This document shows positions 1-4,648 of a DNA stretch of 6,290 nt, one piece after another. This DNA is from DASRDS01 sp035652495 (GTDB lineage: Bacteria; Gemmatimonadota; Gemmatimonadetes; Gemmatimonadales; Gemmatimonadaceae): contig DASRDS010000348.1 of NCBI GenBank assembly GCA_035652495.1, positions 1 to 6,290 of the forward strand. The letters are read 5' to 3'. The translations under genes were made by a program, and so were the position numbers. The notes under the pieces are model-generated. The model was not told the DNA's origin. It did not search any database and saw only the letters and a list, made by a program, of their open reading frames with translations. The stretch's first letter is position 1. Each line of letters begins with the position of its first letter.

Positions 1-50
1 GTAGCCGCGAGCTGTGTTACGCGCCCTAGCCCCTATGCGTCATCCTCCAG

Positions 51-644
51 ATGCGGTCTATTCGCGCGTTACCTCACCTCGTGATAGCCCTAGGCATTGG
101 CGCGCAAGCGCCACGTGCCTATCCGGCGCGTGTACACACGATGCCCGCCGCCACGCACCTCGTCGCGGTCCGCGGCGAGATCGACGGCCAGACGATCGTG
201 AGCACGGCGAAGCACTATATCGGCGTGCCCTACGTCCTCGGTGGCACGACCCCGCGCGCATTCGACTGCTCGGGTTTCGTGCGCTACGTCTTCGCGCAGC
301 ATGGGATTCTGTTGCCGCGCACGGCGCACGAGCAAGCCGCGCTGGGTGAAGCGCCGGAGCCGGGCGACACATTGCAGGCCGGCGACCTGCTCTTTTTCTA
401 CGGCAAAGAAGGCGCGCAGCACATCGCGATGTACGTCGGCGGCGACACGATCATTCACGCGTCGAGCGTGCACCATCACGTCCGCATGGACCTGCTGACG
501 CGCGCCGATCTGCGCCGCCGCACCTGGTTCGACCAGCGGCTGATCGCCGTGCGCCGGCTGCTGCCGATGGAGGGCCTGTCGTATGTCCCGACGACGACCC
601 CGCGGTCGTACTCCCTGACCACCGCCGCCAAGCCCGCGCTATGA
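51..644 (+). CDS. Secreted NlpC/P60 (C40) family cysteine peptidase
   Basis: Predicted peptidoglycan D,L-endopeptidase that cuts stem peptides in the periplasm or cell wall. The 197-residue protein starts with a basic then hydrophobic segment (residues 1-20, ending in an AQA-like cleavage site) consistent with a Sec signal peptide. The NlpC/P60 domain spans about residues 47-172. The catalytic cysteine is C73 in FDCSGFV, the catalytic histidine is H124 in QHIAMYVGGD, and H136 in the following IHAS is the likely third polar residue. The GDLLFF strand before the histidine is typical of the family. There is no SH3 or LysM targeting domain, so the protein is near the minimum size. ATG 51 is the first start after an in-frame TAG at 27-29. 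No good Shine-Dalgarno sequence precedes it. M31 (ATG at 141) is an alternative start but would remove the signal peptide. The stop overlaps the next gene by 4 nt, so the two are probably translationally coupled. Family assignment is firm; the exact bond cleaved is inference. Confidence 0.93.
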   Translation: MRSIRALPHLVIALGIGAQAPRAYPARVHTMPAATHLVAVRGEIDGQTIVSTAKHYIGVPYVLGGTTPRAFDCSGFVRYVFAQHGILLPRTAHEQAALGEAPEPGDTLQAGDLLFFYGKEGAQHIAMYVGGDTIIHASSVHHHVRMDLLTRADLRRRTWFDQRLIAVRRLLPMEGLSYVPTTTPRSYSLTTAAKPAL

Positions 645-913
645 TGCTCGAGGCCGAGCCGCTCTACACCCGCCAGCTCCCAGGCGGCGGGTACGTCGCG
701 ATCGAAGCGACGACGCGCGACGACGCCGAGGTGTCGCTACGCTTGTATGTCGAGCGCCGGGTCGACCCGAAGCGCCGCACGGGTCATCAGCCGCCGGTCG
801 TCGCCGAGGTTTCGGGGGTCGACCGCGAGCGCGCGGTGCGCCAGCTGGTCCGGATCGCCGAGAACAACGTGGAAGTCGCCCGCGCCCTGCAGCGCTGGCA
901 AGTTAGTCGCTAG
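641..913 (+). CDS. Conserved-looking small protein of unknown function
   Basis: I do not recognise this 90-residue protein. It begins with tandem ATG codons (641 and 644), and its first ATG overlaps the TGA stop of the NlpC/P60 gene in an ATGATG arrangement, the usual sign of translational coupling. Codon third positions are strongly G/C like the neighbours, which supports real coding. The sequence suggests a short beta-rich first half (about residues 8-40, with a GGGYVAIEA segment and a strand around SLRLYVERR). A charged Pro-containing linker (about 41-52) follows, then an amphipathic helix rich in Arg and Glu (about 58-88). There is no signal peptide, membrane segment, cysteine or catalytic motif, so it is probably cytoplasmic. 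Context hints at a job linked to the peptidase upstream or simple co-expression; neither can be decided here. The stop codon overlaps the stop of the convergent regulator gene. Confidence 0.78.
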   Translation: MMLEAEPLYTRQLPGGGYVAIEATTRDDAEVSLRLYVERRVDPKRRTGHQPPVVAEVSGVDRERAVRQLVRIAENNVEVARALQRWQVSR

Positions 914-923
914 TTGAGACTAA
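903..923. promoter_or_regulatory. Inverted repeat TTAGTC-N9-GACTAA across the convergent stop codons
   Basis: A perfect 6-bp inverted repeat (TTAGTC at 903-908, GACTAA at 918-923) spans the overlapping stop codons of the small + strand gene and the - strand regulator gene. It could be a weak bidirectional hairpin, although the stem is AT-rich and no T-tract follows on either strand. It could also be a second binding site like the one at 1589-1610. The repeat itself is certain; its role is not. Confidence 0.35.
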
Positions 924-1578
924 TCCCGTCGAAGCGTAACCCGCGCCGAACCCGGCGCCGGCGCTTCGGCGCATAGCGGTAGAGCTGCGCCGGCCGCCCG
1001 CGCCCCTCGCTCCGCCACTCGTCCGTCGGCTCGACCAAGGTCGCGGCCTGCAGCGCTCTCCGAAAGCTGGCTTTGTGCAGCCGGCGCCCGAGCATGATCT
1101 CGTAGACTCGCTGCAGATCACTGAGTGTGAACCGCTGTGGCAATAGCCGAAACGCCACGGGAGTCGAGTCGATCTTGAGGCGAGCGGCGTCAGTCGATGC
1201 CTCGATAATGGCGCGCTGGCGTGGCGATAATGCTGGCAATTCGACAACTGGAAACCACGCGCTGTCGTCAGAATCCCGCGTGAGCGTCCCCACCGGCACG
1301 GCCCCGACGAACGCTATGGAGAGTTCGGCGTCGCTCGGATGCCGACGGCTATCGGCGAATGCCCCGACCTGGTCCATCCAAGCGACCTGAGCCGTTACGA
1401 CGCTCCGCGCCACGCGGCTAGCCGTGTCCTCGAGCGTCGCGTCGGTGGCCTTTCCCAGGCTCCAGGGCAGCGACCACCGCTCGGCCGAGCCCTCGGGTGA
1501 GCGCACCAGCAAGACCGCCAGGTGGCGATCAAGCGGAGTCAGCAATACGACATCGACGGAGAACGTTGGGCGACGCAT
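910..1578 (-). CDS. NrtR-type transcriptional regulator: degenerate Nudix domain plus winged helix
   Basis: 222-residue predicted DNA-binding regulator of the NrtR family, in which a non-catalytic Nudix domain senses a ligand (ADP-ribose-type nucleotides in NAD regulators, sugars in some relatives). The Nudix-like domain covers about residues 6-130, opening with FSVDVVLLTPL and LAVLLVRSPEG and the WSLPWSL strand. The Nudix box is recognisable by position (T48-L49-E50 onward) but the catalytic glutamates of the REUxEE core are gone: R55 is followed by V56, and the EE pair falls on S59 and V60. The C-terminal winged helix covers about 145-203, with RFTLSDLQRVYEIMLGRRL, SFRR and the wing GRGRPAQLYRY, a pattern typical of NrtR proteins. 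A basic tail (KRRRRVRRG) follows. ATG 1578 is used; a nearby ATG at 1586 is out of frame. It lies 33 nt after the GH3 gene on the same strand, so it may be read from that operon and from its own promoter. No NAD-biosynthesis gene is visible, so its targets are unknown. Confidence 0.85.
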   Translation of the reverse strand: MRRPTFSVDVVLLTPLDRHLAVLLVRSPEGSAERWSLPWSLGKATDATLEDTASRVARSVVTAQVAWMDQVGAFADSRRHPSDAELSIAFVGAVPVGTLTRDSDDSAWFPVVELPALSPRQRAIIEASTDAARLKIDSTPVAFRLLPQRFTLSDLQRVYEIMLGRRLHKASFRRALQAATLVEPTDEWRSEGRGRPAQLYRYAPKRRRRVRRGLRFDGISLN

Positions 1579-1585
1579 GTGCCCA

Positions 1586-1615
1586 TGATTAGTTCTCTGC
1601 CGCGACTTAAATCAA
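1586..1615 (-). promoter_or_regulatory. Candidate promoter of the NrtR-type gene
   Basis: In the 33-nt gap after the GH3 stop, the - strand shows a -35-like TTGATT (1610-1615) and a -10-like TAATCA (1586-1591) separated by 18 nt. The -10 element ends only 7 nt before the ATG at 1578, so transcription would begin at or just before the start codon. That would give a leaderless or near-leaderless mRNA and would explain why no Shine-Dalgarno sequence is visible. This is a pattern match only. Confidence 0.33.
1589..1610. promoter_or_regulatory. Candidate operator TTAGT-N11-ACTTAA upstream of the regulator
   Basis: An imperfect inverted repeat with half-site TTAGT at 1589-1593 and ACTTAA at 1605-1610. 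It sits across the candidate -10 and -35 elements of the NrtR-type gene, the place expected for an autoregulatory operator. The same half-sites with the same 11-nt spacing occur as a perfect pair at 903-923, at the other end of the gene. Which protein binds, if any, is inference. Confidence 0.35.
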
Positions 1616-3384
1616 GGGGTTGCGCCCGCCCCGTACGGCGCGTAAGGAGGGATCGAAATCGGGAGTTTACCCGTCGCCGGCGCGAGTCCCAGGATCACCC
1701 GGGCGGCCGCTTGTTGCGACACGGGGAATCCGCCCCAGCCGACGACGTAGCTCGTCGTCCACGGGATCTGCTGCAGAAAGTACGGGTTCCCGAGGGCGAC
1801 GATAATCGGGCGCCGGAGCTTCTGCATGAATGCGGTGACCGATCCGGGCGCGTTCAAGGTGGACGCATCCCAGCTCTGTGCCACATACGAAGCAACGATC
1901 ACCACATCGGCCGAATCGGCCGTGGCGAGCATCGCGTTCAAGTCAGGTGTCTGGTCGGCGTCGATATACTCGGTCCGGAGCCCGGGGAAATTCAAACGCA
2001 GCGTGGCGTTGAAGACGGTGCCCGCGCCCAGATCCGCCCGGCGCGCTACGGTGATCGACAGCACTTTGGCGTTCTTGCTCAACCTGCCCAGCGGCAACTG
2101 ACGCAGCGAATCTCGCACGATCGTGATCGACTTCTCGGCCACCGTTCGGGCGACTGCCTGATCGGCGGAATCCCCGAGGATGTCGGGGATGCTGTCCAGG
2201 TTTACCACTCTGTGTTTATCCAGTCCCAACGCGTGCTTCATGGCCAATAACCGTCGCACTGACGCATCCAACCGGGCTTCCGTGTAGCGGCCTTCGTGGA
2301 CGCCATCGACAATGGCATCGATCGCCTGCGCGACGTCCTTTGGCTGAATCAGCACGTCGGCGCCAGCGGCCACCGCACGCTTCGCCGCTTCGACCGCGCC
2401 ATACTGAACGAGCACGCCCTGCATATCCATCGCATCGGAGATCACGACGCCCTTGAACCCGAGCTGCTCTCTCAGCAGCTCGGTAAGAACCTTGGCCGAG
2501 AGGGTGCCTGGCGCGCCGGTCGAATCGAGCGCGGGCATCGAGCCATGGAACGACATGATGGCTCCTACCCCCGCTCCGACCGCGGCTTTGAACGGCACTA
2601 GCTCCACGCTATCCAGTCTCGCGCGAGAGACGTTCACGACCGGTAGCGCTAGGTGCGAGTTGGTCTCCGTGTCACCATGCCCAGGGAAATGCTTTCCCGT
2701 GGCGATCATTCCATGGTCCTGCAATCCCCGAATGAACGCCCGCCCGAATGCCGCGTCCAACGCCGGTGATTCCCCGTACGATCGGGTATTAATCACGGGA
2801 TTGTTCGCGTTGTTATTCACGTCGAGCACGGGGGCGTAATCGATATGAATACCGAGCGCGCGCCCTTCGGCCGCCGTGACCCTGGCTTCTTCGTACGCCA
2901 GCATGGTGTCACGCGTCGCGCCAAATGCCATTTCGGGCGGAAACACGATGGCGCCGCCAAGGTCGATGGCGTTCGGCAGGAAATACCCGCCCCGCGCGCG
3001 TTGGCCGGCGCCGAACTCGAGATCCGAGCCGACGAGTAGCGGCAGCGCCGCGGCCCGCTGGAGTGAATTGAGCTTCTCGGCGATCTCCATCGGCGATCCG
3101 ACGGAGACGGTCAGCCCGCCGACGCCTTCGTCGACCACATAATGTTTGATGGTTCGCCACTGGGGCGAATCCGTACTGACAAAATCGCCGATCATGCTCG
3201 GCCAGACCATTTGCGCCGCTTTCTGACGTATGGTCATGGCGCCGAGCACGGAATCGACCCACGGCGCATGCTCTCGCGCCACCGTGGCCTGAACTGTTGG
3301 TTTAGTGGTCGGCGCTGCTCTCGTGCAGGCAGCGATGAGGACCGCCGCCACTAGCGGCGCGTGCGACGCCCTGAGGGCGCGCAT
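1612..3384 (-). CDS. Lipoprotein glycoside hydrolase family 3 beta-N-acetylhexosaminidase (NagZ-like, two-domain)
   Basis: Predicted to remove N-acetylglucosamine from peptidoglycan or muropeptides outside the cytoplasm. The 590-residue protein opens with a lipoprotein signal whose lipobox is LIAAC (C20). The GH3 (alpha/beta)8 domain covers about residues 40-390: IDYAPVLDVN near 181-190, the NagZ signature KHFPGHGDT at 231-239, the acid/base loop ending in H244, and nucleophile D317 in VISDAMDM. A C-terminal alpha/beta/alpha sandwich covers about 400-575. The size and lipid anchor resemble the two-domain B. subtilis NagZ (YbbD) rather than the short cytoplasmic E. coli enzyme. The usual D-S-H of the acid/base loop reads N-S-H here (N242, S243, H244). 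I chose ATG 3384 because it gives the signal peptide, lies 5 nt after the yggX stop and has a weak GGTAGG upstream. A longer frame back to 3645 only overlaps yggX. Family is firm; substrate is inference. Confidence 0.92.
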   Translation of the reverse strand: MRALRASHAPLVAAVLIAACTRAAPTTKPTVQATVAREHAPWVDSVLGAMTIRQKAAQMVWPSMIGDFVSTDSPQWRTIKHYVVDEGVGGLTVSVGSPMEIAEKLNSLQRAAALPLLVGSDLEFGAGQRARGGYFLPNAIDLGGAIVFPPEMAFGATRDTMLAYEEARVTAAEGRALGIHIDYAPVLDVNNNANNPVINTRSYGESPALDAAFGRAFIRGLQDHGMIATGKHFPGHGDTETNSHLALPVVNVSRARLDSVELVPFKAAVGAGVGAIMSFHGSMPALDSTGAPGTLSAKVLTELLREQLGFKGVVISDAMDMQGVLVQYGAVEAAKRAVAAGADVLIQPKDVAQAIDAIVDGVHEGRYTEARLDASVRRLLAMKHALGLDKHRVVNLDSIPDILGDSADQAVARTVAEKSITIVRDSLRQLPLGRLSKNAKVLSITVARRADLGAGTVFNATLRLNFPGLRTEYIDADQTPDLNAMLATADSADVVIVASYVAQSWDASTLNAPGSVTAFMQKLRRPIIVALGNPYFLQQIPWTTSYVVGWGGFPVSQQAAARVILGLAPATGKLPISIPPYAPYGAGATP

Positions 3385-3389
3385 CGCGC

Positions 3390-3668
3390 CTACCAGTTGA
3401 TGGTCCCTTGCTTCGACGTGTCGACGTCCTCTTGCCGCCCGGACTTGAACAAAAAGGCGTCGAGATTGCGCGTCAGGAACGCCCGCGCCTGGGGATCCAT
3501 GACATTCAACCCGTAATGGTTGATGAGCATTGTCTGCTGCTTCAGCCATTGTCCCCAACACTCGCGGCAGATCTCCGCGACGATGCGCTGTCCCATGGCG
3601 CCAGGAAATGGCGCCTTCTCGAATCCCTCGCGGGACTGTCCGCAACGCGTGCAGGTCACATCAGCCAC
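3390..3668 (-). CDS. yggX: Fe(2+)-trafficking / oxidative damage protection protein, YggX family, four-cysteine form
   Basis: 92-residue small cytoplasmic protein, close to the family's usual length of about 90. YggX proteins protect Fe-S clusters from oxidative damage and are linked to iron handling. The family core is clear: G26-QRI, then W38-GQW, then QTMLIN at 45-50, YGLNVMDP at 52-59 and the end of the helical part at LDAFLF near 69-74. Unlike the enterobacterial protein, which has the first cysteine only, this one carries two CxxC pairs, C6/C9 and C34/C37, placed so that they could form one metal knuckle. Translation starts at GTG 3668 with only a weak GGTAG upstream. The stop lies 5 nt before the GH3 start, so the two genes share a transcript. 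The link between yggX and a cell-wall hydrolase is probably co-expression rather than a shared pathway. Confidence 0.9.
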   Translation of the reverse strand: MADVTCTRCGQSREGFEKAPFPGAMGQRIVAEICRECWGQWLKQQTMLINHYGLNVMDPQARAFLTRNLDAFLFKSGRQEDVDTSKQGTINW

Positions 3669-3680
3669 GATACTACCGTG

Positions 3681-3692
3681 GCTGGAGTCCTA
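3681..3692 (-). repeat. Shared 12-bp leader element TAGGACTCCAGC, copy upstream of yggX
   Basis: Exact - strand copy of TAGGACTCCAGC ending 12 nt before the yggX start codon. The second copy (4575-4586) ends 10 nt before the desaturase start codon. Same strand, same orientation and nearly the same distance from a start codon suggest a common leader or regulatory element. Confidence 0.5.
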
Positions 3693-3718
3693 TACCGAAT
3701 CGCCTGTCCGCTGAGTAA
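3681..3718 (-). promoter_or_regulatory. Candidate promoter of yggX-GH3
   Basis: On the - strand a -35-like TTACTC (3713-3718) is followed after 18 nt by a -10-like TATAGG (3689-3694). This would start transcription about 15 nt before the GTG of yggX. The -10 element overlaps the 12-bp element TAGGACTCCAGC (3681-3692) that recurs upstream of the desaturase gene. The match to the -35 consensus is poor, so this is weak evidence. Confidence 0.28.
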
Positions 3719-3758
3719 CACCGCCTAACACACCTAATAAAGAAGTCGTTGAACTGAT

Positions 3759-3773
3759 CTCGGCTGCGCCGAG
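3759..3773. other. GC-rich hairpin between desaturase and yggX
   Basis: Perfect 6-bp stem CTCGGC / GCCGAG with a TGC loop, 29 nt beyond the desaturase stop. It is placed where a transcription terminator would be, but no T-tract follows on the - strand (the next bases read ATCAGTTC). It could be a weak or Rho-assisted terminator, or simply an mRNA 3' end stabiliser. The stem is visible; the function is a guess. Confidence 0.3.
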
Positions 3774-3802
3774 CTCGTACATCTACATCAAAAACTAGCC
3801 GG

Positions 3803-4564
3803 TTACGCAGCCACCCGAGCGTATTGCACCTTGGCCAGGCGAACGAGCGCCAGGAGGCGGATGTAGAACCAACCCACGTCGAACTCGTACCACTTGGCCT
3901 TGAACTTGGCCGAGTGAGGGTCGGCGTGATGGTTGTTGTGGAGCTCCTCGCCGCCGAGCCAGATCGCGAGCGGCGCGATGTTCCGGCTCTCGTCCTTGAC
4001 CTCGAAGTTCCGATACCCGATCGCGTGGCCGATGCCGTTGATGACGCCGGCGGCCCAGAAGGGGATCCAGATCATCTGCACGCCCCAGACGATCGCGCCA
4101 ACCATGATGCCGAAGAGGTACAGGTCGATGCCGAGGAGCAAGATGATGCCCAGCGTGTTGCGCCGGGTGAGAATGTGCCGCTCGAGCCAATCGTTCGGCG
4201 TGCCCTTGCCGTACTTCTCGAGCATGCCGGGCTGGCCGATGGCCTTCCGATAGTAGAAGGCGCCCTTGATCACGATATTGCGCAACCCTTCGATCAGGGG
4301 GCTATGCGGATCCCCTTCGCGATCGGCGAACGCGTGGTGCTTGCGGTGCACGGCGACCCACTCTTTCGTCACGATCGAGGTCGTAAGCCAGAGCCAGATG
4401 CGCATGGGAATCGACGCGATCGCGTGGAAGTTCACACTGCGATGCGTTTGTGACCGGTGCAAAAAGAGCGTCACGCACACGTTGGTGATGTGTCCCGCGA
4501 TCACGACGAACACGATCGGGATCCACCAATGCGTGGCTAGAATGCCGTACCCGTACTTGAGCAT
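3803..4564 (-). CDS. Membrane fatty acid desaturase (acyl-CoA delta-9 type)
   Basis: Predicted di-iron desaturase that introduces a cis double bond into acyl chains, adjusting membrane fluidity. The 253-residue protein has the three histidine boxes of the family: H36-RSQT-H41, H73-RKHH77 in KEWVAVHRKHHAFAD, and H209-NNHH213 in GGEELHNNHHADPHSAKF. It also has the extra H180 in NGIGH that such enzymes use as a ligand. Hydrophobic stretches lie at about residues 13-35, 50-66, 137-158 and 160-178, with the histidine boxes facing the cytoplasm. DPHSP after box 2 and GYRNFE before box 3 match the compact bacterial acyl-CoA desaturases related to eukaryotic SCD. It is shorter than the usual 300 or more residues because the N-terminus lacks an extra segment. 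ATG 4564 has a good ribosome binding site, GAGGA, 5 nt upstream. It lies 84 nt after the M1 peptidase, with an unusual repeat array in the gap, so separate regulation is likely. No redox partner gene is visible. Confidence 0.93.
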   Translation of the reverse strand: MLKYGYGILATHWWIPIVFVVIAGHITNVCVTLFLHRSQTHRSVNFHAIASIPMRIWLWLTTSIVTKEWVAVHRKHHAFADREGDPHSPLIEGLRNIVIKGAFYYRKAIGQPGMLEKYGKGTPNDWLERHILTRRNTLGIILLLGIDLYLFGIMVGAIVWGVQMIWIPFWAAGVINGIGHAIGYRNFEVKDESRNIAPLAIWLGGEELHNNHHADPHSAKFKAKWYEFDVGWFYIRLLALVRLAKVQYARVAA

Positions 4565-4569
4565 GTAAA

Positions 4570-4574
4570 TCCTC
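4570..4574 (-). promoter_or_regulatory. Ribosome binding site of the desaturase
   Basis: GAGGA with 5-nt spacing to ATG 4564. It is the clearest Shine-Dalgarno sequence in the window and it fixes this start codon. It directly follows the shared 12-bp leader element. Confidence 0.7.
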
Positions 4575-4586
4575 GCTGGAGTCCTA
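4575..4586 (-). repeat. Shared 12-bp leader element TAGGACTCCAGC, copy upstream of the desaturase
   Basis: Exact second copy of the element found upstream of yggX, immediately upstream of the desaturase Shine-Dalgarno sequence and in the same orientation relative to the gene. Confidence 0.5.
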
Positions 4587-4603
4587 ACTCAGGGCCCTAA
4601 TCT

Positions 4604-4646
4604 ACTATAGGAAGGTACTAGCCGAGTATAGGATTTCTAATAGCCG
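4604..4646 (-). repeat. Tandem 21/22-bp direct repeat upstream of the desaturase
   Basis: Two adjacent copies, read on the - strand. Copy 1 (4625-4646) begins CGGCTATTA and ends TCCTATACT. Copy 2 (4604-4624) begins CGGCTAGTA and ends TCCTATAGT. With one gap, 16 of 22 columns agree, including CGGCTA at the start and TCCTATA near the end. Each copy ends in a -10-like hexamer (TATACT, TATAGT) and they are 21 nt apart, about two helical turns. The array starts 2 bases beyond the M1 peptidase stop and ends 39 bases before the desaturase ATG. It may be tandem promoters or paired operator sites for a desaturase regulator; the protein involved is unknown. Confidence 0.6.
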
Positions 4647-4648
4647 TA

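Noticed and set aside
1..50. Promoter or ribosome binding site for the NlpC/P60 gene
   Set aside because: No convincing -10/-35 pair or purine-rich Shine-Dalgarno sequence can be seen, and the window begins too close to the gene.
129..140. Palindrome CGTGTACACACG just before the alternative ATG at 141
   Set aside because: It lies within the signal-peptide end of the NlpC/P60 gene. There is no promoter-like context, and a single short palindrome is expected by chance.
1522..2250. 242-residue + strand open frame antisense to the GH3 and regulator genes
   Set aside because: The composition is Arg/Gly/His-rich shadow sequence. It spans the gap between two well-supported opposite-strand genes and has no motif.
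3385..3645. N-terminal extension of the GH3 frame to give a 677-residue protein
   Set aside because: It overlaps the clearly real yggX gene in another frame and has no family similarity. A lipoprotein signal begins exactly at ATG 3384.
3759..3773. Intrinsic terminator after the desaturase
   Set aside because: The hairpin is real but no T-tract follows on either strand, so I list it only as a hairpin and not as a terminator.
3824..4453. 209-residue + strand open frame antisense to the desaturase
   Set aside because: It is rich in Asp, Glu, Val and Arg, as expected for the mirror of GC-rich codons. There is no recognisable domain, and it lies wholly inside a firmly identified gene.
4591..4598. 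AGGGCCCT palindrome upstream of the desaturase
   Set aside because: A single 8-bp palindrome with little extension into the flanks. The tandem repeat next to it is the stronger signal.
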